From positions 3,100,001 to 3,164,000 of the forward strand of contig OZ244969.1 of NCBI GenBank assembly GCA_965222725.1: a DNA stretch of 64,000 nt. Direction: 5' to 3'. Of this stretch, positions 36,782 through 45,300 are shown in pieces. Positions within the stretch are counted from its first letter, which is position 1; every line of letters begins with the position of its first letter. Below the pieces are notes generated by a model. It was not told the DNA's origin, searched no databases, and saw nothing but the letters and a program-made list of their open reading frames with translations. The stretch comes from GCA-2748575 sp965222725. Its GTDB lineage: Bacteria > Pseudomonadota > Gammaproteobacteria > Pseudomonadales > Ketobacteraceae. The translations under genes and the position numbers were made by a program.

Positions 36782-37897
36782 GTGGATGAAATCGCCGAAC
36801 AAGCACTACTTAATATGACTGGTGTCTTGCAGTCGTTCTTGCCTGCAGCCAATCCGTCCGTCGATCAGTCGCTTATACTGATTCCCAAAAAAATCAAAGC
36901 CACAGGCCTGAGCGGCTATGTGGGCACCCATCAGGATCCGGATGCTTCCCTTAACGGCCGCCATATCCAGGCCATTTCCGAAGTCACACTGATCAGCGAT
37001 AACGGCGTTGCCGACCTGCAACAGGCTGTTAGCAGTGTTACGCAAACCCTGCTGTCGCAGGACAGAACCACCCTCAGAAATAACGGTATCTTTAAGCTGC
37101 AGTTCGATCAGGTATCGGATATCAGCAGTGCAGGGCAGGGCGGCAATGCCACCGATACCCGCCTGGTAAGCTTTCTTGTTGATTTTGAATATATTCCGGT
37201 ACCGGTGGAAGAAGAAGGCAGCATCGATTTCTTTGTTCACAATTTCGATCTGGCTTTGTCCAAAGGCAAGGCGCAGTTCTATCAGTTCCAGTTCAGCACA
37301 CTGAATAATGCAGGCGAAGACCCTCTCAGCTATTTTGATTTTGAGGATGACCCGGGTATTGCCGGTTCGTCGCCAGCCGGCAACTGGAGCTTTAACGCAG
37401 CCCAGGGCTATATCGAGCAAACCAATAATGTACGCGGCGGGCCCGCCACAGCCGGCGGCAAAAAGGCCGGCGCTCATGGCCTGATTCGTGTTAACGAAGC
37501 GCCTTATCAGGTTAAAAACTTTATTGCCAAAACCACGGTAAACACTACCGACGTGGACGGGATAGGCCTGGTATTCCGCAAGCTGGACGACAACAATTTC
37601 TACTACCTGCTACTTTCTGCACGGCATGATTACACGCTGCTGGGCAAGAAAGTAGCCGGCAATTACGATGTTTTGCAGGAAGGCGGCCTGAACGACACCG
37701 TGGGCCACAGTGAAGCAACCGACATGGAAATCAAACTGATTGCCGATGGCAACCGGTTTCAGGTTTACCTGAACAATCAGTTTGTCACCGCCGGGCAGGA
37801 CAGCGATATCGCGGAGTCCGGCAGAGCGGGATTTTTTACCCATCGAAACGACGCAGCGCATTTTATTGATCTGACGCTGGTGGAATTCGGCGGTTAA
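36782..37897 (+). CDS. First gene of tail operon: terminator-like domain with C-terminal concanavalin/lectin-like domain
   Basis: 371 residues from GTG with GAGAGGG 7 nt upstream. Residues 1-155 resemble tail-completion/terminator proteins: a helical start, LLSQDRTTLRNNGIFKLQFDQVSD, and VSFLVDFEYIPVPVEEEGSIDFF. The rest (about 180-371) looks like a LamG/DUF1080-type jelly roll (YFDFEDDPG, WSFNAAQGYIEQTNN, DDNNFYYLLLSARHDY, GRAGFFTHRNDAAHFIDLTLVEF). The position before sheath fits a cap role, and the lectin-like part would then sit at the distal end of the particle. Inference from position and pattern. Confidence 0.5.
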   Translation: MDEIAEQALLNMTGVLQSFLPAANPSVDQSLILIPKKIKATGLSGYVGTHQDPDASLNGRHIQAISEVTLISDNGVADLQQAVSSVTQTLLSQDRTTLRNNGIFKLQFDQVSDISSAGQGGNATDTRLVSFLVDFEYIPVPVEEEGSIDFFVHNFDLALSKGKAQFYQFQFSTLNNAGEDPLSYFDFEDDPGIAGSSPAGNWSFNAAQGYIEQTNNVRGGPATAGGKKAGAHGLIRVNEAPYQVKNFIAKTTVNTTDVDGIGLVFRKLDDNNFYYLLLSARHDYTLLGKKVAGNYDVLQEGGLNDTVGHSEATDMEIKLIADGNRFQVYLNNQFVTAGQDSDIAESGRAGFFTHRNDAAHFIDLTLVEFGG

Positions 37898-37963
37898 TGA
37901 GCAGTAACGCAGTTTAACAGCAGTACACTCGTAAAATCTCAACGGCCACGGGAGGATTGCCGT

Positions 37964-39055
37964 ATGGAAACCAGTTTTCCAAGTGAAATAGTCGTACCAG
38001 GTGTTTTCGTTCGCGTGCAGGCAGAAAACCTTATTACTGCTGGAGGCGTTTCCTCGGGCAATATAGGGATTGTCGGCACAGCAGCGGCAGCAGCAGGTGT
38101 TACCGACGCCATGGAGCAAACGCATATTTTAAGCAGTATTGCGGATGCGCGAGAATTATATCAAACCTCAGACGCAGCCAGCGTCGGCACCATGAACCTG
38201 ATGCGCAGCATAGAAATTCTGTTTCGCAGCGGGGCCCGTACCGTGTATTCCCATGCTATTCCGGTGAGTTCCAATCAGCAGGCGTTCCAGGATGCCTTTG
38301 ATGAACTCATCAAGGATGATGTGAATATTCTGGTGGCGCCGGAATTGGCTACGGACACTGCCGCCACCGTTCTGGGCCTGGTGGACAATGCCGAAACCAA
38401 CGGCAAGGACATGATGGCTGTGATCGGTTGTGATGGTGCCGACGTTTCGGAAGTCACCGGCCAGGTGGTGGCCAACAAGCGTTTTGTAATGACCACGCCG
38501 GGGATTCAGGTATTTGATCCGGAGGAAGGCACAGACGGCGCCGTCGTCAGCTTAAGCGGTACTTATTCTGCCGCCGCAGTGGCGGGCCTGATGAGTACGC
38601 TGGCGGTGCAGAACAGCCCCACCAATAAAGTGATTCCCGGTATTACCAAACTGGCGAGCCGTTATTCTTACGGCGAAACCGTTAACCTGCTGAATGCCAA
38701 TGTCTTACCACTGGAGGAACGCCAGGGTGTAAGGGTAGTGCGCGGGCTTACCACTGAGGGAGCGGCCTTTTCGCAAATTACCACGCGCCGCATTGTGGAC
38801 TATGCCAAAGCCGGTATTCGTCAGGCCAGTGATCCCTTTATCGGCCGCCTGAACAACGAGCGTGTCAGAAAATCCTTGCAAGGCGCGATCGATGGCTTCC
38901 TCAGTAATATGGTGGTGAATGAATCACTCATTGCCTATGAACTGGAAGTAACCGCAAGCCGGCAGGATCAGATTGAAGGGCGCTGTTTTGTGAATGTGGC
39001 ATTGCAGCCTGTGTTCAGCATCGACTTTGTACAAGTAACCCTTGTGCTGTCTTAA
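37964..39055 (+). CDS. Contractile tail sheath protein
   Basis: 363 residues. N-terminus EIVVPGVFVRVQAENLITAGGVSSGNIGIVGTA is typical of phage tail sheaths. The C-terminal conserved part is RRIVDYAKAGIRQASDPFIGRLNNERVRKSLQGAIDGFLSNMV followed by the swapped strand DFVQVTLVLS. Shorter than the Mu (about 495) or P2 (about 396) sheath, so it has a minimal insertion domain. RBS GGAGG 8 nt before ATG. This gene identifies the locus as contractile. Confidence 0.92.
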   Translation: METSFPSEIVVPGVFVRVQAENLITAGGVSSGNIGIVGTAAAAAGVTDAMEQTHILSSIADARELYQTSDAASVGTMNLMRSIEILFRSGARTVYSHAIPVSSNQQAFQDAFDELIKDDVNILVAPELATDTAATVLGLVDNAETNGKDMMAVIGCDGADVSEVTGQVVANKRFVMTTPGIQVFDPEEGTDGAVVSLSGTYSAAAVAGLMSTLAVQNSPTNKVIPGITKLASRYSYGETVNLLNANVLPLEERQGVRVVRGLTTEGAAFSQITTRRIVDYAKAGIRQASDPFIGRLNNERVRKSLQGAIDGFLSNMVVNESLIAYELEVTASRQDQIEGRCFVNVALQPVFSIDFVQVTLVLS

Positions 39056-39077
39056 CCAGAGATAAGGAGCAATAACG

Positions 39078-39572
39078 GTGGCTAATACAAGTGTATATAC
39101 CGGAGCCGACGGATCTATCAGTTTGTCTACACCGGAAGGCGTGGAAGGCCAGGCAGCCCAGGGCATTATCGATGCAAACGATCTGGTGTCTGTGGGCCGG
39201 GCCCAGGGTGTGTCTGTGGAGGTGTCGTCAGATCTTAAGGCCTATCACGAAATCGGCAGTCGCTACGCGGCAGAACTGCGACCCGGCAATGTCACTATCA
39301 CCGGTAATATCAAACGGGCCTATGTGAACGGGTCGCTGTTAAAACTGTTACTGGGTGAAGCGGCGGATACCCGGCCTTCCGGAAACTGGGCGCAGCCGGC
39401 ATTCAATATGTCGTTGCTGGTGGAAAACGTGGCCCAGCCCGGTGTACGCAATACGGTAACTCTGCACGGGGTCAAGTTCAGCAACTGGAATTACGATATT
39501 CCGGAAGATGACTTTGTGATGGAAGGAGCCCAGTTCCAGGCGCTGTCCATTACCGTGGGTGACGAAGCCTGA
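39078..39572 (+). CDS. Tail tube protein
   Basis: 164 residues, GTG start with AAGGAG 8 nt upstream, directly after the sheath as in Mu and P2. Beta-rich with GSISLSTPEGVEG, ELRPGNVTITGNIKRAYVNGSLLKLLLG and HGVKFSNWNYDIPEDDFVMEGAQFQALSITVGDEA, the usual tube-protein pattern (GpM/XkdM-like). It forms the inner tube around which the sheath contracts. Confidence 0.85.
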   Translation: MANTSVYTGADGSISLSTPEGVEGQAAQGIIDANDLVSVGRAQGVSVEVSSDLKAYHEIGSRYAAELRPGNVTITGNIKRAYVNGSLLKLLLGEAADTRPSGNWAQPAFNMSLLVENVAQPGVRNTVTLHGVKFSNWNYDIPEDDFVMEGAQFQALSITVGDEA

Positions 39573-40063
39573 TGTTAACCGCAGATGAACTGCTGGCCGG
39601 TGGCGACATTACCTTTGATATTGAGGTGCCGGTCAGGGTGCTGGACCCGGCAGGCACCGGCGCTATCGACACCCAGCCGGATCAGGTGAAAAGTGTCAGG
39701 TTAAAGCCGCTCACGGTAGCGGATTTACAGCGGATTTCCCGCGCCGCCAAAGACAGTGAAAACCTGGCTGCCACCCTGATGGTGCAGGCCGCGCTGGTGG
39801 AACCCGCCATGACGGTAATGCAGGTGGCTGCCATGCACGTGGGGCTGGTGGAGTTTCTGCTGGAAAAGGTTAACCAGATCAGCGGTATTCAATCCGGTAT
39901 CGAGGACGTTCATCAGACGGCACAGGATCCACTGGCCAAAGCGGCTTTTATTCTGGCGCGTGAATACGGCTGGACTCCGGGTGAGGTAAATAATCTCACC
40001 ATGGGGCAGGTGATCCTGCATCTGCAAATGCTTAAAAACCAGCAACAAATGGAACCCGCTTAA
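39572..40063 (+). CDS. Tail assembly chaperone (gp41/gpE-like)
   Basis: 163 residues. SVRLKPLTVADLQRISRAAKDSENLAATLMVQAALVEPAM matches the Mu gp41/TAC_7 pattern of phage tail assembly chaperones. Its start overlaps the tube stop (TGATG). Chaperones of this class bind the tape measure. No second shifted product was recognised by eye, so the usual frameshift is not evident. Confidence 0.75.
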   Translation: MLTADELLAGGDITFDIEVPVRVLDPAGTGAIDTQPDQVKSVRLKPLTVADLQRISRAAKDSENLAATLMVQAALVEPAMTVMQVAAMHVGLVEFLLEKVNQISGIQSGIEDVHQTAQDPLAKAAFILAREYGWTPGEVNNLTMGQVILHLQMLKNQQQMEPA

Positions 40064-40099
40064 GGGATAAACAAAACGCAGATCAACCTTCTGTAACCA

Positions 40100-41260
40100 A
40101 TGGATATGACAAACACAAATGCTTCTCACAATCTGCAAGCACTGGTTCGTCAGGCAAAGGCAACGGCCAATCAGGTATTGAATCCGTTACCACTGATGCA
40201 ATCCGGGTTGCTGGCTGTTGACTCGCAGTCTTTACTGGCGGGATTGCAGAACCGGGAAACGGTGACTGGTTTTCACCCCTTTGCTGATTCCCGTTATCCG
40301 CTGCCTGATGCGGACAGTGCAGACGCTGGCCGTGGGGCACGCGCTACTCGTAATGCAGATGTTACCGGCGTACCGGCCGGTACGCAGAAAGGTGCAGGTC
40401 TAGCAGAAAAACCAGCTGCCCCAGAACCGCACCCCATGTTGCTGAATCAGCAGTTTACTCAACTGGTGGAGCAGGTGTTCAGTCAATTGGGTAGTGAGTC
40501 TGCCGCTGCCAATGGTCAAGGCGATCATTCCCGCGGTCATCAACAAGGTGGGCCAGGGCATGGAAAAGGCTCAGCCGGTTCTGTTGCAAGGCCAGGAAAA
40601 ACCGCTACAGACTTTAACCGGCAGGGAGCAAGGTCAACCGCAAGCCATCCTTCCTCACTGAGCCAGGGTTTGCCCCGCAACGTATCAGATTCAGTGACTG
40701 CAGATAGCGAACCGCCAACTGCAGCGGGCAGCAGCTATCCGGTGTTTCAGCAGCTGGAAACACTGGTGGCTTTTCTGGAAACCGGTTACCAAAGCTTTCC
40801 AGAAGTCGACAAGCCCGATGATGAACCGGGCGCCAGTCGCCAAAGCGCAAAGGCACCGGTTGAAGCGCCGAAGAGCCATCTGGCAGATCTGACGCGCCTG
40901 CTGGTGAAAGGGAACGAAATCGCGGGTAACAGTGCGTCAGTTTCCGGTAAAGGGCAGAACAAGGCCAATGTGCATCGTCTGAATTCAGCCGCTGAGTCAG
41001 CAAAGCCCCGGGAAAATGCCAATAGCCGGCATTCATCCCCGCGGCCAGGTCCAGGTGCTGCGCCTGCTGCTTCAGCAACACAACATTCAAACATGCCCGA
41101 TCTGTTGCGCCGCAATCCCAATATGGAATCTTACGAAGGCACAGTGGCGGATCCGCTGGGTTTTCAGAGCCTGTCACCCACAGTAACTCAGCGAATGGCC
41201 GATGCCCTGAACGATTATTTACAGGAACAGGCTGAACGTCACGGAGTGGATCTGACATGA
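40100..41260 (+). CDS. Disordered tail-operon protein of unknown function
   Basis: 386 residues, dominated by low-complexity Ala/Gln/Ser/Gly/Pro sequence (for example NGQGDHSRGHQQGGPGHGKG), with a folded helical C-terminus of about 60 residues (DPLGFQSLSPTVTQRMADALNDYLQEQAERHG). It overlaps the next gene by ATGA. No family recognised. Candidate roles are a scaffolding factor, tail-length regulator or cargo carrier, none supported directly. Confidence 0.65.
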   Translation: MDMTNTNASHNLQALVRQAKATANQVLNPLPLMQSGLLAVDSQSLLAGLQNRETVTGFHPFADSRYPLPDADSADAGRGARATRNADVTGVPAGTQKGAGLAEKPAAPEPHPMLLNQQFTQLVEQVFSQLGSESAAANGQGDHSRGHQQGGPGHGKGSAGSVARPGKTATDFNRQGARSTASHPSSLSQGLPRNVSDSVTADSEPPTAAGSSYPVFQQLETLVAFLETGYQSFPEVDKPDDEPGASRQSAKAPVEAPKSHLADLTRLLVKGNEIAGNSASVSGKGQNKANVHRLNSAAESAKPRENANSRHSSPRPGPGAAPAASATQHSNMPDLLRRNPNMESYEGTVADPLGFQSLSPTVTQRMADALNDYLQEQAERHGVDLT

Positions 41261-41853
41261 GTGTTAAGCCAATGCTGGGAGACTGGGAAATCCCCCGGGT
41301 TGCCGACATGCAAACCCTGGAACAACGCTCACTGGTGGAGCTGAAAATTCCCGGGCAAGTGGGCAGTGTGTTTCAGGATATGAACAGCCTGCCCACGCGC
41401 CTGGCGATTTCCGGCAGCCTGTACGGCGGTGAAACCAATAACGAATTCTTGACCCAGGTGCGGGAAAAATATCAGGCCGGTGAACCGGTGACCTTTGTCA
41501 GCGATATTGTGACCGGTACCGAACTGCAGTACGTGCTGATTGAATCCATGGCGTTTCAGATCAATGCCGATTACCCGGAACAGCTGGATTACTGGTTGAC
41601 GCTCACGGAAAGCCCGCCACCACCGCCGCCATCGTCCAGTGGGTTTCTGGACGGACTGGACACCAGTTTGCTGGATGAAGCCGGTGCTTTGGTGGATTCA
41701 GTGAGCGGCGCGCTGGACGCGCTGGATGCCCTGGGAGATATCCCTGACTTTGGTGATCCCAGTGGTCCGCTGGAATCCACGCTCAACGAGATGGATGGCA
41801 TTATGAGTGATTTGAATGATATCGCGTCGTCCCTTGGCGACCTGTTCAACTAG
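41257..41853 (+). CDS. Baseplate/tail adaptor with polyproline linker
   Basis: 198 residues: an N-terminal folded domain of about 110 residues (VELKIPGQVGSVFQDMNSLPTRLAISGSLYGGETNNEFLTQVREKYQAGEPVTF), resembling the small DNA-circularisation/LysM-type adaptor proteins of Mu-like tails, then a six-Pro linker and an acidic helical tail (residues about 130-198). It sits between the chaperone region and the tape-measure gene. Adaptor role inferred from position. Confidence 0.6.
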   Translation: MSVKPMLGDWEIPRVADMQTLEQRSLVELKIPGQVGSVFQDMNSLPTRLAISGSLYGGETNNEFLTQVREKYQAGEPVTFVSDIVTGTELQYVLIESMAFQINADYPEQLDYWLTLTESPPPPPPSSSGFLDGLDTSLLDEAGALVDSVSGALDALDALGDIPDFGDPSGPLESTLNEMDGIMSDLNDIASSLGDLFN

Positions 41854-41871
41854 AGGCCTCAGGAAAATTCT

Positions 41872-44800
41872 ATGAGCAATTTGTTGAACCTGATAACCGA
41901 TGCACTGGGCGACATTGATGTGTCCGCCTCGGTGGGTGGTGAGGTGGGCAATCTGGCTGCCATTGGCAACACACTGGCGGAACTGACTCAGGGCGAACCC
42001 GATGCGCTGGGCAACTTTGTGGAATCCATTGCCGAACTGGACATGCCCGGTTTTGATTTTGCCGATGACTTGATCGGCGAGGTGGGCAATATCCGGGAAT
42101 TGATTCCCACGGATATCGGCGACGTACTGGGCCCAATCAACGATGCGCTGGAAAATATCGACAGCAGCCTGGGCGATGGCCTGGGTGAAATTGTACAACC
42201 CCTGCTGAATGCCTTTCGTGCTATTGATACCTTGATTCACACGGACTTTTCCTTTGGTCAGACGGAATCTTCTGGTGGTGGAGAAGGCGAGGGTGAAGGC
42301 GAAGGCGATGCATCCACCGCCATTGGTCTGGTATCCAGTAACCCGGACACGCAGGTAGATCCTGCCCAGCTGCAGGCCTTTCAGTCGGTGCTGGATGAAC
42401 TGCCGGAAAACCCCTCTATCGGCAACCTGCTGGAATGGTTCAACAACACCGTGGATATTGGCCGCGGTGATATGGTGGATCAGGCCCTGCGTCATATTCC
42501 GTTTCTGGACGATATCCGCGCGCCGCTGAACACCGTGCTGGCCTGGAAGGATCTGGCCGCAGGTGATTTTCAAACCCGGATCAATCAAACCCTGCAAACC
42601 CTGAATCAGGCCATTGCCAATAACTGCCATGGCTGGCTGCAAACACAACTTCAGCAACTGGCGGATATTATTGCCACGCTGGATACCACCCAGTTGCAGT
42701 CGGTGGTGTCCCAGATTAAAGATCAGCTGGATGCCATTAAAGCGCATATTGATGCCGGTACGCTGGATGATGCCGCCCTGACCATTATTGAAAATGAACT
42801 GGCACCTTTAATCGCCCAGCGGGATGCGCTGGTGCAACAGTTTCTGGATGACGTAAAAGCCGAGCTGGATCAGCAACTGAAAAAACTGGAAGTGGTTCCT
42901 CAGCTACTGGAAGAAAAGATGTCGGCGCTATTGCTGTTGTTGCAGCCGCCGCCCACCTCCGTCAGCAATGATACTTTTCCGCCCGCCATGCCGGCGCCTG
43001 CAGCCTTTACCGGCCTGGAAGGCCTACTCAGCCAGTACCAGAACATTTTTGAAAACCTGATCAATGCGCTGGATATCAGTGACATCACCGATGCGTTTTC
43101 TGCCCCGGCAGAAGCCATTGAGCAGGCGGTGGACGAAATCGATCAGGCCATTACCATGGTGACCCTGGAAATCACTAACCGCCTGAATCAGGTGCGCGAT
43201 GCCATTGCCGCGCTGGATATCAGCAACCTGGTGGACAACGCCGAAAACGCCATTACCGATTACACCGGCCAGATCGTGGGTAACCTTACCGCGGCCTTTA
43301 CTCAGGTGCGCGATGCCATCGAAGCTATCGCCGCCCAGATCACAGCGGTGGTTTCCGGCTTTAATCCGGCCAGTGTGGTAGCGGAAATTGAAAACGGCAT
43401 AGATGCCGTGGGCGCTGTGCTGGAAGGCCCGGAAATTACCTCGGTGCTGGAAGTGCTGGAAAAACTCAAATCCATTGCCGAGCGCCTGGATCGTGTCAGC
43501 TTTACTCCGGTTACCGATACCGTAGTGGGCAGCATTGATGAAATGACCGCAGCAGTGCAGGGATTGGGAAGTAACCTGGATGACCCGCTTAAAGGTTTGC
43601 TGAGTGAAGCGCTGGCAGCCCTGCCGGATGACCTGCACCCGGTAACCGATCCGTTGATCGGTGGATTGGGTGACCTGATTGATGCCGGTCCGGTACCGCT
43701 GCTGGAAGCCATTAAAGATATTCCCCAGGAAATTCTGGACGCCATTAACAGTTTTGATCCCGGTGAACTGATTGGTGATACCCTTTCTGAACCTTTCCAG
43801 AATATTATTTCTGAAATACAGGCCTTTGAGCCTAATCAGCTGCTGGACCCCATCAGCGCCGAACTGGATAACTTCAAAAACCGCGTGCGGGAAAACGCTA
43901 ATCCTGCCCAGCTGTTTGATCCCTTGATCGAAGTGCACGAAGGCGTGCTGCAGGATCTGGAAGGTTTTAACCCCGGCGATATTATTGATCCGCTGGATGA
44001 GGCTTTGACCGGTGCTATCCAGCAGGTGACCAACGCGATTCCTATTGAAGGGATCTTTGATGAAATCGAAAGCGTTATTAACGATATTCAACGCATACTG
44101 GGTGCTGACGGTGTGGCCGACAGTATCATAGAACTCATTCAAACCTTCCGTGAATACCTGACACCCTTTGTGGATGCCACCGAATCCATTTCTGATCAGA
44201 TCCAAAGCTGGCTGGATGATGCCTTGAGCGTGGTGGACAGCGTTGACGTATCCGCCCTGCAAACAGCCTTTGCCGACCTGAACAATACCATTGATGCCAC
44301 CCAGTCGGCGGCGCTGGAATCCCTGTACGACACCACACTGGCGCCGGTGAATAATGCCCTTAAGGATGTGCTGCAGCCAGGTGCGCTCATGACTGCGCTG
44401 GTGCGTTCCCGCAATCAGTTAAGTGGGGTGGCGGATACGGTAGAAGCCAGCCTCAGTGGCCGAATTGATACCATTCTGCTGGATGTTAATCCCACTGCAC
44501 CGGACTTCAGTTCAGTATTCAATACCTACAACCGCACGGTAACGGTAGTGAACAACACCCGTCAGGAATTACTGAATACCCTGGAAGCCTGGGACGATAC
44601 CTACCACCAGGTGGACGGTGTGCTGGATTCCTACCGGCAGGTACCGGCGTCGCCCCAGGAATTGAAAGACTGGATCATTGCCACCCTGGATGATCAGTTA
44701 ATCAAACCCCTGCAATCCATTTTTGAAAAGTTCGCCCCCACAGCACGCCTGCTGGATGCCTTTATCGCCCCCATTGTGGAACTGGTGGAAGCCTTAAGGG

Positions 44801-45297
44801 ATACGGTGAACGATATTCTTGCCGCACCCACTGCCATTGTGGACGTGGGGGATTCGCTGGAGCAGATCCGTGATCGTTTACAGGAAATCAATCTGGATTT
44901 TATCAGTGACAGTATCGATGACATCTACGACGAGGTGAAAGATCAGTTCCGTGGGTTAGATCCCCGTGGACTGAAAAATGCCGTGAACGCTGCCTTTGAA
45001 GATTTGATTGAGCTGATTGATATCGATCAGATTATTCCCGTGGATGCACTCAACGCCACAGACGATGAACTGGACAATGCTCTGGAAGCATTACGGCAGC
45101 TTGATCCCCAGGTACTGATAACGGAAGTGATTGAGCCCAAGTTTGATGAGATCCTGGCACCTTTCCTGTCGGCCTTTGATCTGACACCAGCGCTGACATC
45201 GATCAGCAACCGCCTGAGCAAGGTGGAGGATGAACTGAGAGTGGAAATGGACCGGGTTAACGAATCCTATCAGCAATTTACCAATGCGGTACCTTAA
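41872..45297 (+). CDS. Giant helical tape-measure-like protein
   Basis: 1141 residues, nearly all predicted amphipathic helix with strongly acidic composition and leucine/isoleucine every 3-4 residues. There is an early GE repeat (GGGEGEGEGEGD near 137-148). No catalytic motif and no clear TM cluster. Position after the chaperone and size indicate a tape measure. At the usual rule of about 1.5 angstrom per residue it would set a tail near 170 nm, a rough inference. Ordinary phage tape measures have hydrophobic membrane segments, so this may be a structural variant. Confidence 0.65.
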   Translation: MSNLLNLITDALGDIDVSASVGGEVGNLAAIGNTLAELTQGEPDALGNFVESIAELDMPGFDFADDLIGEVGNIRELIPTDIGDVLGPINDALENIDSSLGDGLGEIVQPLLNAFRAIDTLIHTDFSFGQTESSGGGEGEGEGEGDASTAIGLVSSNPDTQVDPAQLQAFQSVLDELPENPSIGNLLEWFNNTVDIGRGDMVDQALRHIPFLDDIRAPLNTVLAWKDLAAGDFQTRINQTLQTLNQAIANNCHGWLQTQLQQLADIIATLDTTQLQSVVSQIKDQLDAIKAHIDAGTLDDAALTIIENELAPLIAQRDALVQQFLDDVKAELDQQLKKLEVVPQLLEEKMSALLLLLQPPPTSVSNDTFPPAMPAPAAFTGLEGLLSQYQNIFENLINALDISDITDAFSAPAEAIEQAVDEIDQAITMVTLEITNRLNQVRDAIAALDISNLVDNAENAITDYTGQIVGNLTAAFTQVRDAIEAIAAQITAVVSGFNPASVVAEIENGIDAVGAVLEGPEITSVLEVLEKLKSIAERLDRVSFTPVTDTVVGSIDEMTAAVQGLGSNLDDPLKGLLSEALAALPDDLHPVTDPLIGGLGDLIDAGPVPLLEAIKDIPQEILDAINSFDPGELIGDTLSEPFQNIISEIQAFEPNQLLDPISAELDNFKNRVRENANPAQLFDPLIEVHEGVLQDLEGFNPGDIIDPLDEALTGAIQQVTNAIPIEGIFDEIESVINDIQRILGADGVADSIIELIQTFREYLTPFVDATESISDQIQSWLDDALSVVDSVDVSALQTAFADLNNTIDATQSAALESLYDTTLAPVNNALKDVLQPGALMTALVRSRNQLSGVADTVEASLSGRIDTILLDVNPTAPDFSSVFNTYNRTVTVVNNTRQELLNTLEAWDDTYHQVDGVLDSYRQVPASPQELKDWIIATLDDQLIKPLQSIFEKFAPTARLLDAFIAPIVELVEALRDTVNDILAAPTAIVDVGDSLEQIRDRLQEINLDFISDSIDDIYDEVKDQFRGLDPRGLKNAVNAAFEDLIELIDIDQIIPVDALNATDDELDNALEALRQLDPQVLITEVIEPKFDEILAPFLSAFDLTPALTSISNRLSKVEDELRVEMDRVNESYQQFTNAVP

Positions 45298-45300
45298 GCC

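Noticed and set aside
41698..42747. Long minus-strand ORFs within the tape-measure genes (also 43024-44262)
   Set aside because: They are shadows of the plus-strand genes produced by the codon bias; no RBS, no family.
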